Source of the DNA: Combretum micranthum
Lineage: Eukaryota; Streptophyta; Magnoliopsida; Myrtales; Combretaceae
DNA: 64,000 bases
NCBI GenBank assembly: GCA_024138025.1
Contig: JAMXBD010002226.1
Coordinates: 124,001-188,000, forward strand
Direction of reading: 5' to 3'
Position 1 is the stretch's first letter; every line of letters starts with the position of its first letter. Of this stretch, positions 63,852-64,000 are shown one piece after another. The position numbers and the translations under genes are program-made. The notes beneath the pieces were generated by a model, which was not told the origin of the DNA, ran no database searches, and saw only the letters and a program-made list of their open reading frames with translations.

Positions 63852-64000
63852 TAGACATTGGCATGGTTCGGGTCGGTTCTGGACCCGAACCGGAACCGCC
63901 GGTTCGCGGTTCCACATTTCGTGGAACCGGAACCGGAACCGGAACCGTCAGAGCCGGGGCAGTTCCCGGTTCCAAGGAACCGCCGGTTCTGGCGGTTCCG
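63852..64000. mobile_element. Start of a second hAT copy, cut by window end
   Basis: tagacattggcatggttcgg followed by ggtcggttctggacccgaac closely matches the left end of the element at 51475 (taaacatcggcacggttcgg). ggaacc/ggttcc words recur many times, as expected of subterminal transposase-binding repeats. The right end and target duplication lie outside the window. Confidence 0.8.

Overview
This is AT-rich nuclear DNA from a flowering plant, probably a eudicot. Evidence for this is two intron-containing genes with canonical GT-AG introns, a plant-specific LURP-one-related gene, plant-type LTR retrotransposons, L1-type LINEs, hAT elements and MITEs. The species cannot be told from the sequence. 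Only two host genes are supported; nearly everything else is transposable-element (TE) sequence, much of it nested.

Layout. From 1 to 8.5 kb lie decayed repeats: a tRNA-derived SINE near 1.6 kb, a copia gag remnant near 2.4 kb, and a LINE RNase H domain with its 3' end at 6.7-7.3 kb. From 8548 to 12853 is a very long solo LTR with a perfect 5-bp target-site duplication (TSD). A non-autonomous hAT element with a perfect 8-bp TSD (15958-16972) lies just upstream of the LURP-one-related gene (17470-18190, two exons). Two fold-back MITEs follow near 20 and 22 kb. From 22464 to about 34750 is a broken chromovirus-like Ty3/gypsy element on the minus strand (3' LTR, polypurine tract, chromodomain and integrase C-terminus, RT, gag, tRNA-Met primer site), split by an oppositely oriented solo LTR. 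From about 34.78 to 55.58 kb is one old L1-type LINE, about 6 kb of its own sequence. Three long LTRs of the same gypsy family and one Harbinger-like MITE have split it; one LTR holds a 2.5-kb solo LTR of another family and another holds a hAT element. From 55848 to 63086 is an 11-exon gene for a predicted 367-residue protein I do not recognise, with a 3.9-kb intron carrying tandem repeats. The window ends with a copia RT fragment and the start of a second hAT copy.

The two genes show no visible functional link. The best discovery is structural. LINE reading frames continue across the LTR insertions, and TSDs let the order of insertions be read like strata. No new biochemical system is evident.
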